Below are positions 50,744-59,191 of a stretch of 64,000 nt of DNA, one piece after another. The notes beneath the pieces are model-generated. The model ran no database searches. It saw only the letters and a list, made by a program, of their open reading frames with translations, and was not told the DNA's origin. Origin of the DNA: Gammaproteobacteria bacterium Milos-ODIII6 (GTDB taxonomy: Bacteria > Pseudomonadota > Gammaproteobacteria > Chromatiales > Chromatiaceae); contig JAPTHR010000005.1 of the NCBI GenBank assembly GCA_029228645.1, forward strand, positions 124,020-188,019. Direction: 5' to 3'. Position 1 is the stretch's first letter, and each line of letters starts with the position of its first letter. Both the position numbers and the translations under genes were made by a program.

Positions 50744-52944
50744 TGAGCAAGGATACCGTCAACGTCTCCCGCCGGGAGTTTCTGCTTGGTAGTGCCGCGC
50801 TCGGCGCAGGCTTTTCCCTCGGGCTTTATCTTCCGACGAACGTCAGCGCCGCCGTTGCGGGTGCTTCCAGTGCGGACACGGCCGCCGTCCCTGAAGTCAA
50901 TGCCTGGGTGGTGATCAAGCCGGACGACACCGTGGTTATCCGGATTGCGCGTTCCGAGATGGGTCAGGGCACCCTCACCGGGCTGGCGCAGCTGGTCGCG
51001 GAGGAACTGGAGTGTGACTGGGGCAAGGTGACCACCGAGTATCCCACGCCCGGCGAGAATCGGGCACGCGGTCGGATATGGGGCAGTTTTTCCACCGGCG
51101 GCAGCCAGGGCATCCGCGGTAGTCACTCGTATGTGCGCAAAGGGGGCGCGGTGGCGCGCGAGATGCTGATCGAGGCCGCGGCCGAAGCCTGGGACGTTCC
51201 CCGCACCGAATGCAGCGTCGCCGCGGGCATCATCACGCACGAGCCGACCGGACGCACTGTCAGTTACGGCGAGGTGGCAGCCGCGGCCGCTGAGTTGTTT
51301 CCACCAGAGCAGGTCACGCTCAAGGACCCCAAGGACTGGAAGCTGATCGGTCAGCCGGTCAAGCGCCTGGATACCGCCGACAAGCTCACGGGTAGGCAGG
51401 TGTTCGGCGCCGATCTGAAACTTCCGGGCATGCTCAACGCGGCTATTCGCGCCTGTCCGACCTTCGGTGGTCGGGTGAAGCGATTCGATGCCGCCAGGGT
51501 GAGCGGCATGCCGGGTGTGCAGGCGGTAGTCAAGGTCGGTGACGACGCGGTTGCCGTGGTGGCCGAAACCTGGTGGCAGGCGAAGAGCGCGCTGGATGCG
51601 CTGCCCATCGAGTGGGATCGCGGTGCCAACAACGAGGTCAGCAGTGCCTCCATCAGCGCCACGCTGGATGAGGGCCTGACTGCGGAAGAGGCGTTAGTCG
51701 GCAATCAGAAAGGCGATGCCAGGGCGGCACTGAAGCGCGCCGACCGGATCGTCGAGGCCACTTACGCCTACCCCTATCAGAACCACGCCACCATGGAGCC
51801 GATGAACGCCACCGCGCTGTGGACATCAGAGCGCTGCGAGGTGTGGTGCCCGACGCAGAACGGCGAAGCGGCGTTGGAGGCGGCTGCAGAGGCATCCGGT
51901 CTGGATATCAGCCGGTGCGATGTACACAAGATCCACCTCGGTGGGGGATTTGGCCGGCGCGGCGCCTTTCACGACTTCGTCACCCAGGCCGTGTTGATCG
52001 CGAAACAGTTGCCAGGGACCCCGGTCAAGCTGTTGTGGACCCGCGAGGAGGACATGCAGCACGGGCACTACCATCCGATCACCAAATGCAGGCTGACCGG
52101 CGGACTGGATCAGGACGGCAATCTAAACAGCCTGCACGTGCGTATCTCCGGTCAGTCGATCCTGGCTGCGGTCAATCCCGCCTGGATGACCAACGGGGTC
52201 GATACCTTCGTCTTCCAGGGCATGCTGCCGGACGGTGACCATGAAATCAGTTACACGGTGCACGATCTGCTGGTCGATCATGCCATGCGCAACCCACCGG
52301 TACCGCCCGGCTTCTGGCGCGGGGTGAACGTCAACCAGAACGCGATCTACATGGAATGCTTCATGGATGAGCTGGCGCATGCGGCCGGCCAGGACCCGCT
52401 TGCGTTCCGGCGCCGCCTGATGACAAACCATCCCAAGTCGCTGGCGGTACTCAATGCAGTCGCCAGCAAGGCCGGCTGGGATGAGCCGGCACCTGCCGGC
52501 ATTCACCGGGGCCTGGCAGTGTGCAAGGCCTTCGCCTCGCATGTCGCTGCCTGTGCAGAGGTGTCGGTCGATGATCGCGGGCGCCTCAAGGTCCACCGTA
52601 TCGTGGCGGCCACCGATCCCGGCTACGCGGTCAATCCCCAGCAGATCGAGGCCCAGGTGGAAGGCTCCTTCGTGTATGGCCTGTCGGCTCTGCTCTACGG
52701 CGAATGCACCATCAAGCGCGGGGCGGTGCAGCAGCGCAACTTCAATGACTATCCATCGATGCTGATCAGCGAGATGCCCGAGGTGGAGGTCATGGTCATG
52801 CCATCGGGCGGTTTCTGGGGCGGTATCGGCGAGCCGACGATTGCGGTTGCGGCCCCGGCGGTGCTGAATGCCATCTTTGCGGCGACCGGAAAGCGCGTGC
52901 GCGAGTTCCCGTTGAAGAACGTCGACCTGCGTGCGGGCTCCTGA
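50743..52944 (+). CDS. molybdopterin-dependent aldehyde/isoquinoline oxidoreductase large subunit
   Basis: A 733-residue catalytic subunit of the xanthine oxidase superfamily, IorB-like. A twin-arginine leader (NVSRREFLLGSAALGAGFSL) predicts Tat export. The molybdenum-site segments include GQGTLTGLAQLVAEELECDW, HLGGGFGRRG and GGFWGGIGEPTIAVAAPA, whose Glu is the catalytic base. The FAD subunit of classical xanthine dehydrogenase is missing, as in isoquinoline oxidoreductases and periplasmic aldehyde oxidases. Substrate cannot be read from sequence. Overlaps xdhC by 14 bases. Confidence 0.9.
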   Translation: MSKDTVNVSRREFLLGSAALGAGFSLGLYLPTNVSAAVAGASSADTAAVPEVNAWVVIKPDDTVVIRIARSEMGQGTLTGLAQLVAEELECDWGKVTTEYPTPGENRARGRIWGSFSTGGSQGIRGSHSYVRKGGAVAREMLIEAAAEAWDVPRTECSVAAGIITHEPTGRTVSYGEVAAAAAELFPPEQVTLKDPKDWKLIGQPVKRLDTADKLTGRQVFGADLKLPGMLNAAIRACPTFGGRVKRFDAARVSGMPGVQAVVKVGDDAVAVVAETWWQAKSALDALPIEWDRGANNEVSSASISATLDEGLTAEEALVGNQKGDARAALKRADRIVEATYAYPYQNHATMEPMNATALWTSERCEVWCPTQNGEAALEAAAEASGLDISRCDVHKIHLGGGFGRRGAFHDFVTQAVLIAKQLPGTPVKLLWTREEDMQHGHYHPITKCRLTGGLDQDGNLNSLHVRISGQSILAAVNPAWMTNGVDTFVFQGMLPDGDHEISYTVHDLLVDHAMRNPPVPPGFWRGVNVNQNAIYMECFMDELAHAAGQDPLAFRRRLMTNHPKSLAVLNAVASKAGWDEPAPAGIHRGLAVCKAFASHVAACAEVSVDDRGRLKVHRIVAATDPGYAVNPQQIEAQVEGSFVYGLSALLYGECTIKRGAVQQRNFNDYPSMLISEMPEVEVMVMPSGGFWGGIGEPTIAVAAPAVLNAIFAATGKRVREFPLKNVDLRAGS

Positions 52945-53935
52945 TCCGGCGGGTGGGGAGGTCGCTGCGCAAGCGGACGACCTCGAAGTACTCGAACAGG
53001 CCCTGAGCTGGCTGCAATCGGGCCAGCCCGTTGCCCTGGTCACGGTGGTCAGGACCTGGGGCTCCTCGCCCCGGCCGCCGGGTTCGCTGCTGGCGATGAA
53101 TAGCGCCGGACAGTCCGCCGGTTCGGTCTCCGGGGGCTGCGTCGAGGAGACTCTGCTGGCGCGCTACCGCGATGGCGAAATCGCCGGACCTGAGCCTACC
53201 TGGATCGATTTCGGCGTAGAGCGCCAGGAGGCGGCTCGAATGGGTCTGCCCTGCGGTGGACGCCTGGAGCTGCTGGTCGAGCACCTCGCTGATCCGGAGG
53301 TCATCGCCTTGTTGCTGCGGCGACTGCAGCAGGGTGAAATCGTCACCCGACGGGTGGTATTGCCCGACGGCGCGGTGAGCCTGGAGAGGGGAGAGGGTGG
53401 TCCGGACTTTCAGGCCTCCGGGGGTGAAGTGATCAAGACCTTCGGACCCGCGTGGCAGCTGCTGCTTATTGGCAATGGAATCATTGCGCGACATCTCGCG
53501 AGCATGGCCCGTCAACTCGACTACCGGGTCACCATCTGCGATCCGCGCAATACCTTTGTCGACACTCAGCCGCTTGCCGATGTGCACTACAGCCGGGCCA
53601 TGCCGGATGACGCCGTGAGGGCTTTGATCGACTCATCGCGCACCGCCATCGTGACCCTCGCGCACGACCCGCGCCAGGACGATCTCGGTCTAAGTGCCGC
53701 CTTGGAGTCCAATGCCTTCTACGTCGGCGCGCTGGGCTCGAAACGCTCCGCCGAGGCACGTCATAAACGACTCGCCTCGCTCGGCTACGGTCCCGAGCAG
53801 TTGGCCCGCATCCATGGTCCGGCCGGGCTGTACATCGGCAGCAAGCGCCCCGCGGAGATCGCGCTGTCCATCCTGGCAGAGATCACCGCTGTGCGTAATC
53901 GGGTTGCTCAGCAGCCTGCTGCCACGGCTACATGA
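52931..53935 (+). CDS. XdhC/CoxI family molybdenum cofactor maturation protein
   Basis: A 334-residue protein with an N-terminal XdhC/CoxI domain (PVALVTVVRTWGSSPRPPGS, SGGCVEETLL) and a C-terminal Rossmann domain (WQLLLIGNGIIARHLASMAR, VGALGSKRSAEARHKRL). XdhC proteins bind the molybdenum cofactor and help insert its sulfurated form into hydroxylases. The GTG start lies inside the end of the large subunit gene. Its place in the operon ties it to the IorAB-like enzyme. Confidence 0.9.
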   Translation: MRAPDPAGGEVAAQADDLEVLEQALSWLQSGQPVALVTVVRTWGSSPRPPGSLLAMNSAGQSAGSVSGGCVEETLLARYRDGEIAGPEPTWIDFGVERQEAARMGLPCGGRLELLVEHLADPEVIALLLRRLQQGEIVTRRVVLPDGAVSLERGEGGPDFQASGGEVIKTFGPAWQLLLIGNGIIARHLASMARQLDYRVTICDPRNTFVDTQPLADVHYSRAMPDDAVRALIDSSRTAIVTLAHDPRQDDLGLSAALESNAFYVGALGSKRSAEARHKRLASLGYGPEQLARIHGPAGLYIGSKRPAEIALSILAEITAVRNRVAQQPAATAT

Positions 53936-54555
53936 AACCCGTTGGAATACTGCTTGCGGCCGGCAGCGCGAGGCGATTTGGCGCGCACAAGCTGCTACAG
54001 CCATTGCCCGACGGGGTCCCGGTTGGTGTGGCTGCCGCTAAAACGCTGCAGCGGGTGTTGCCAAGGGTAATCGCGGTAGTACGCCCAGGCGATCAAGAGC
54101 TGTACGCGGCGTTTGACAGCATCGGATTGGAGCTGATCGAGAACCCCAACGCTGCCGGAGGAATGGGCACCAGCCTGGCCGCCGGGGTGAAGGCGGCATC
54201 CGATACCGATGGATGGATCGTAGCGCTTGCGGACATGCCTTGGGTCCGCTCCGGAACCATTGCTACCTTGGCTGAACATCTCCAGCAGGGCGCCTCGATC
54301 GTTGCGCCGTCCCACCAGGGACACCGTGGCAACCCGGTGGGGTTTGGTGCACGCTGGTTAACGGAGCTGATCAGGATGTCCGGAGACCGGGGCGCCCGGA
54401 GTCTGTTGCTCCGGCAAGAGGATCAGGTCGAGCTTATCGATACGCCGGATGCAGGGGTGTTGTTGGATGTTGACCATCCCGGCGATCTGATTGGCTCGCC
54501 AGCGGCCTCCGTTCCTACGAGGCCTCGTCCTCCTGAGCAAAAAAGGAGGCCCTGA
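53932..54555 (+). CDS. MocA-like molybdenum cofactor nucleotidyltransferase
   Basis: A 207-residue NTP-transferase-fold protein. It begins VGILLAAGSARRFGAHKLLQPL, the GxxRRxGxxK nucleotide motif. NPNAAGGMGTSLAAGVKAA, WIVALADMPWV and the acidic end LLDVDHPGDL are the other landmarks. The group includes MocA, which attaches cytidine to molybdopterin, fitting the preceding hydroxylase. ATGA overlap with xdhC makes all four genes one operon. The C-terminal tail (TRPRPPEQKRRP) is basic and disordered. Confidence 0.87.
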   Translation: MKPVGILLAAGSARRFGAHKLLQPLPDGVPVGVAAAKTLQRVLPRVIAVVRPGDQELYAAFDSIGLELIENPNAAGGMGTSLAAGVKAASDTDGWIVALADMPWVRSGTIATLAEHLQQGASIVAPSHQGHRGNPVGFGARWLTELIRMSGDRGARSLLLRQEDQVELIDTPDAGVLLDVDHPGDLIGSPAASVPTRPRPPEQKRRP

Positions 54556-54565
54556 GGCCCCCTTT
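54539..54565 (-). terminator. minus-strand terminator after the DUF839 gene
   Basis: On minus, AAAGGGGGCC pairs with GGCCTCCTTT around TCAG (one mismatch) and runs into TTTTTT. It lies 72 bases after the DUF839 stop and overlaps the 3' end of the convergent mocA-like gene, which may share it. Confidence 0.65.
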
Positions 54566-54636
54566 GGAATTCACCCGGTTGTTGCGACCGGGCGAAATCA
54601 ACGAACTCCTGTGAGTGTCGTTGACAGAGACGTAGC

Positions 54637-56232
54637 TCAATCGTCGTGACGATGTTTCTTGCCTTTTTTGTGGTCGTCCTTGTCTTTGCTTTCCGGTTTG
54701 CTCATGAAGGCGAACTGCCCCCCCTGGACCAGGTTGTTAGCATCGATCGTGGTGCCACGCAGGCTGTGGGCCTGGACATTGAAGAACATCAGGCGCTCAC
54801 CCTTGGCGTTGAATTCGTCGGTCACGTCGATGATGCCTGAGGTCTCCCAGTCACCCTGGTCGTCCGGCTCGATGTCGTAACCCTCGGCCGGGATGGCAAG
54901 ACGGTTGACTCGGCCGACCGGACCGGCCTTGCCGGTTTCGGGGTCGAGTTGCCAGATGCTGGTCTCACCACCACCGTTTGTGCCGAAGGCGCTGATCGAG
55001 CGGTCTTCCTGGACGTAGATGTACCCATCGTCTGCCCAGACCAGGTTGTCCGGGCTGCGGATACCGAGGTCCGGGTTGATGGCGTCATCACCGTCATACA
55101 GGATGGTGATGTTGGCCTCGATGTTGCCGTTGCGGATACGGCCGCGGTTGATTTTCATGTCAACCACGTAGGTGGTACCCCAGAGGTCCTTGCCCTCGTT
55201 GATGTCGGTATCGCGACCGGTGGAGGCGAACACAACCTGTTTGCCGTTATCAGGATTGGTGTGCAGGTCTTCGGGGCGGGAGAACCGGAATGCGCCGGTC
55301 GCTTCTCTCTGCTCGTCCAGCCATGCCTGGGTGGCGAAGCCGAGCTCGTCGTACTTGCTCTCTTCCCCCGTAGGGATCGCGTCGACGTAGTTTTCCACCT
55401 CGACGAACTTGCCGCTGCGTGTGGTGCCGTTGCCATTCCAGTCGGCCGGGCTGAGGTCGCCATTATCGGCCACCCACATGTACACTTTGCCGTTGGCGAG
55501 ACCATTGCGCTCGAGGAAATTCCCCCGACGTTGCTTCTCACCGACGTAGAGCAATAGCGCAGCATCGCCACGGTCGTCACCCCCCAGGATGGCCACGTGG
55601 GTACGGTTGAGACCCGGGATCTCGAGAGCAGCTACGCTTTCCCAGGCAGCACGACCCATCCAGGGAGCGGCCCAGAGCTTACCGTTCTCCACGTCCAGGG
55701 CGAACTCGGTGCCACCGGAGGATTCCTCGCCGGTGAGGAAGATATCGTCCACGAAGCCGGCCTGGCCCTTGGTGAAGGAACCGGCAGAGCACAAGCGATT
55801 CATGCCTGCGCCGAATTCCAGCGGGTTGGTATTGCTGACCGGCTCACCGTTGCGGTTGATGATGGTGTCATAAGCGAGGCCCATGTCGATCAAATCTCGC
55901 GACTTCTTGTCGAAGACCAGCTTGGACACCCGGGCGCCGGTGAGTTCGGTACCGTTGGCCAAAGTATACGGGTAGCCCTGAGCGGTTCGGAGTTCATGGT
56001 TGGACAAGATCTCCACGGTCTTGCGACGCTCGAACGCGCCCATGCCGTCGGGAATGCCGGGCGGCGTGTAGCCATTGACGGTCTCGCCAATGGTGAACAC
56101 AGGCGTCGTAGCCCAGGGGCCCAGTCCCTGAAGCTGTGCGGGCTCAGAGGTGCCGGCGTTGACGGCCATTGACACGGCCAGGGCGACAGCTGACAGGCCG
56201 AACTGGCGTGCGAGCGACTTGGATTTCTGCAT
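54637..56232 (-). CDS. exported PhoX/DUF839 family protein
   Basis: A 531-residue exported protein. Signal peptide SLARQFGLSAVALAVSMAVNA is of Sec type without a twin-arginine, although many PhoX proteins use Tat. The DUF839 beta-propeller features are VEILSNHELRTAQGYPYTL, LTGEESSGGTEFALDVENG, FSRPEDLHTNPDNGKQVVF, SPDNLVWADDGYIYVQEDRS and NVQAHSLRG. Relatives are calcium/iron phosphatases, but phosphatase activity is not certain here. The last 18 residues are an odd Lys/His/Asp tail. GGGAGA is well placed before the chosen ATG. It follows gspF on the same strand by 263 bases. Confidence 0.82.
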   Translation of the reverse strand: MQKSKSLARQFGLSAVALAVSMAVNAGTSEPAQLQGLGPWATTPVFTIGETVNGYTPPGIPDGMGAFERRKTVEILSNHELRTAQGYPYTLANGTELTGARVSKLVFDKKSRDLIDMGLAYDTIINRNGEPVSNTNPLEFGAGMNRLCSAGSFTKGQAGFVDDIFLTGEESSGGTEFALDVENGKLWAAPWMGRAAWESVAALEIPGLNRTHVAILGGDDRGDAALLLYVGEKQRRGNFLERNGLANGKVYMWVADNGDLSPADWNGNGTTRSGKFVEVENYVDAIPTGEESKYDELGFATQAWLDEQREATGAFRFSRPEDLHTNPDNGKQVVFASTGRDTDINEGKDLWGTTYVVDMKINRGRIRNGNIEANITILYDGDDAINPDLGIRSPDNLVWADDGYIYVQEDRSISAFGTNGGGETSIWQLDPETGKAGPVGRVNRLAIPAEGYDIEPDDQGDWETSGIIDVTDEFNAKGERLMFFNVQAHSLRGTTIDANNLVQGGQFAFMSKPESKDKDDHKKGKKHRHDD

Positions 56233-56495
56233 CGAATATCTCCCGGAATAAGGATCGATAAGGTTGATGAGCAAACTAGACGGACGGCTTGGTCTGACCG
56301 TCGCGATGGGAGATTAGGGTGCCCTTGTGAAGCTATCGTTGCGGTGATTTGAAGAATATGTGAATCGAGCGGAGTAGTGATCAGCGTGCCTGTGAAACGA
56401 GACGAAAACCGCACGAGAAAGCAGCACCTTGTGGCCTAATCAAGGCAAAAGTCGCGCCGTCCTGAACAGCTGCCATGGACCTGGATTGAACTCGA

Positions 56496-57710
56496 TCAGC
56501 GAATCAACTGGTTCATCTCGAAGATGGGCAGCAGCATGGCAAGCACGATGATCAGCACGATCCCACCCATGACGAGGATCAGCACCGGTTCGAACAGGCT
56601 GAGCATCATCTCGGTATTTGCCTCGATCTCGCCTTCCTGGTCTTCGGCAGCACTGCGCAGCATTTCGTTGAGATTGCCGGCGGTTTCGCCGCTGGCGATC
56701 AGGCTGAGGGTGATCGGCGGGATCCGCCCGGTTTTCTCGAGGGCCTTGTGCAACAGTTCCCCTTCACGAATGCGGCTCGCCGTTTCAGACAATGCCTCTC
56801 GGTAGGGAATGATGTCGAGCACGCCGGTTGCGATTCGCAGGCTGTCCAGTAGCGGCACCCCGCTGTCGACCAGGATGGCGAGCGTGCGGGCCAGACGGGC
56901 GGTCTGCAGAGTGCGAATGAAGCGTGCCACCAGGGGCAGCTTCAGCAGAAACTGGTGCCATGCGGCTCTCGGGACGGGCCGGGCGAGGGTCAGGCGCGCC
57001 GCGACGATCAGCAGACCCATTCCGGCCAGAAGCCATGGCCACCACGCCTGAAGGAAGTCACTCACGCCGATGAGTCCCCGGGTGAGCCCGGGCAACTGCT
57101 TTCCCGTGCCCTCGAACACGACCACGATTTCGGGTACCACGAAGTGCAGCAGTCCGATGACGACCAGCAACGAGACGATGGTGAGGATCAGCGGATAGAC
57201 CAGCGCCGCCTGGGTCTTGCGCAGGAGTCGCTGCTGCCGACTCAAGTGATCCACCAGGCCGGTCAGAACCGCATCCAGCTTGCCGGTCGCCTCGCCCGCA
57301 CCGACAGTGGCGCGATACAGCTCGTCAAAGGTGTGCGGATAGCGGGAGAGGGCGTCTGTCAGGCTGCGTCCTTCCAGGATCTGGGTTCGGATTTCCAATC
57401 CCAGGTTTCTCAGCGAGTTCGTTTCGGCCTGAGCGGCGATCGCCCGCAATGCCTCTTCGAGCGGCAGGCCGGAACGCAACAGGGTTGCAAGCTGCTGGGT
57501 GAAGAGATGCTTTTCCGCATGGGACAGCCCTTTGACCTTGCGAAGGGAGAAGACGGCATCATTGGATGCCTGGCTGATGGCCCGAACATGGATGGGATGC
57601 AGGCCCCGGTCGCGCAGGGACTGTCGCACCTGGCGGGGCGAGTCGGCCTCCATCGTGCCCTCACGTTTCTTGCCATCAGCCTCCAGTGCCGAGTAGTGAA
57701 AGGCACCCAT
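56496..57710 (-). CDS. gspF: type II secretion inner-membrane protein GspF
   Basis: A 404-residue protein with the tandem T2SSF domains, each ending in membrane helices. LRDRGLHPIHV opens it; FTQQLATLLRSGLPLEEALRAIA and LARTLAILVDSGVPLLDSLRIA are the two domain signatures; LFEPVLILVMGGIVLIIVLA closes it. GspF is the platform protein that contacts GspE. Its ATG shares one base with the gspE stop. Confidence 0.96.
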   Translation of the reverse strand: MGAFHYSALEADGKKREGTMEADSPRQVRQSLRDRGLHPIHVRAISQASNDAVFSLRKVKGLSHAEKHLFTQQLATLLRSGLPLEEALRAIAAQAETNSLRNLGLEIRTQILEGRSLTDALSRYPHTFDELYRATVGAGEATGKLDAVLTGLVDHLSRQQRLLRKTQAALVYPLILTIVSLLVVIGLLHFVVPEIVVVFEGTGKQLPGLTRGLIGVSDFLQAWWPWLLAGMGLLIVAARLTLARPVPRAAWHQFLLKLPLVARFIRTLQTARLARTLAILVDSGVPLLDSLRIATGVLDIIPYREALSETASRIREGELLHKALEKTGRIPPITLSLIASGETAGNLNEMLRSAAEDQEGEIEANTEMMLSLFEPVLILVMGGIVLIIVLAMLLPIFEMNQLIR

Positions 57711-59191
57711 CAGCTGATGCCGCGCATGATTCTGAGGGCCTCCTCCGGGCTGGTCTCCCCGTTTAGAACCGCTTCCCGGGCCTTGAAACGGAGCGTCTGC
57801 TTGTGAGCGAGCTGCTCGCCGAGTAGCTCGGAATCCCCTTTGCCCAGGCTGATCCCATTACGCATGCCATCGTCCACGATGAGGATCTCGTAGATCCCGA
57901 AACGGCCACGATAGCCGAGATGGTTGCAGTGGTTGCACCCGACCGGATGATGCAGGCGTGAATCGGCCTGATCGATTTCAAATTCGCGACGCTCGGGTTC
58001 GCTTGCAGGGCGTGATTCGCTGCAATGAGGACACAGCCGGCGTACCAGCCGCTGGGCGATCACGCCGGCCAGACTGGAGCCGATGAGGAACGGCTCCACC
58101 CCCATGTCACGCAGGCGGGTAACGGCGCCGATCGCGGTGTTGGTGTGCAGGGTCGAGAGCACCAGGTGACCGGTCAGGCTCGCCTGAACGGCAATCTCGG
58201 CGGTCTCGCGATCCCGAATCTCCCCGACCATTACCACGTCCGGATCCTGGCGCAGCATGGCGCGAAGACCACCGGCGAAGGTCATGCCGATCTTGCTGTT
58301 GACCTGGGTCTGGCCAATGCCGGCAATGTCGTATTCGATAGGATCCTCGACGGTCATGATGTTTCGCCGGCCGTCGTTGATCTCGCTCAGGGCGGCATAC
58401 AGGGTCGTGGTCTTGCCCGAGCCCGTTGGTCCGGTCACCAGAACGATGCCATGCGGTTGCTGGATGAGTCCGTTCAGCCTCGTGAGGTCACCCCTCGCCA
58501 GGCCCAACTGCGACAGATCCAGCCGCCCCGCCTGTTTGTCCAGCAGCCGCAGTACCAGCCGTTCACCGTGGTTCGAGGGCAGAGTGGAGACCCGCACATC
58601 GACCGGACGGCCGGCGACACGCAGGGTTATACGACCATCCTGTGGTAGTCGCTTTTCGGCGATATCCAACCTGGCCATGACCTTGATGCGTGATGCGACC
58701 TGGGGCGCCAGGCGGCTGTTTGTGCGCAGCTTTTCCGCGAGATGTCCATCGATGCGGAAACGCACCACAAGATCCGCTTCGAAGGGTTCCAGATGCACAT
58801 CCGAGGCGCCATCACGAATCGCTTCGAACAGGAGTGCATTGATGAATCGAATGACGGGCGCCTCATCCGCACTTTCCAGCAGGTCATCGGCCGGCAGTTG
58901 TGCGGCCGCGTCCTCCAGCCCCATCTCCTGGTGCAGGCTCTGCGAGATGTTATTGGCATCCCCGGCCCCCTCTCCGTAAAGTGCACCCAGGCGCTCATCG
59001 AAGTTGGATTCATCGAGCAACTCGATATCGAAACGACGGCGCAGAACCCTTTGCAGCTCCAAAACGACATGCAACTCCGGGGAAGCGCGGCTGATCACTC
59101 GTGCCCGATCCGTATCGAGCGACGCCACAGCCACACCCTGGCGGCGGGCAAAGGCATACGGCAGGCGGACATTGTCAGGCGCGGCGCTCAT
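57710..59191 (-). CDS. gspE: type II secretion ATPase GspE
   Basis: A 493-residue secretion ATPase. Walker A is LVTGPTGSGKTTTLYAAL, the Asp box is IMTVEDPIEYDI, Walker B is VVMVGEIRDRETAEIA, and the His box is LVLSTLHTNTA. A tetracysteine zinc module (CPHCSES...CNHCNH) is present near residue 395. It powers pseudopilus assembly in the cytoplasm. Overlaps gspD by four bases. Confidence 0.97.
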   Translation of the reverse strand: MSAAPDNVRLPYAFARRQGVAVASLDTDRARVISRASPELHVVLELQRVLRRRFDIELLDESNFDERLGALYGEGAGDANNISQSLHQEMGLEDAAAQLPADDLLESADEAPVIRFINALLFEAIRDGASDVHLEPFEADLVVRFRIDGHLAEKLRTNSRLAPQVASRIKVMARLDIAEKRLPQDGRITLRVAGRPVDVRVSTLPSNHGERLVLRLLDKQAGRLDLSQLGLARGDLTRLNGLIQQPHGIVLVTGPTGSGKTTTLYAALSEINDGRRNIMTVEDPIEYDIAGIGQTQVNSKIGMTFAGGLRAMLRQDPDVVMVGEIRDRETAEIAVQASLTGHLVLSTLHTNTAIGAVTRLRDMGVEPFLIGSSLAGVIAQRLVRRLCPHCSESRPASEPERREFEIDQADSRLHHPVGCNHCNHLGYRGRFGIYEILIVDDGMRNGISLGKGDSELLGEQLAHKQTLRFKAREAVLNGETSPEEALRIMRGIS

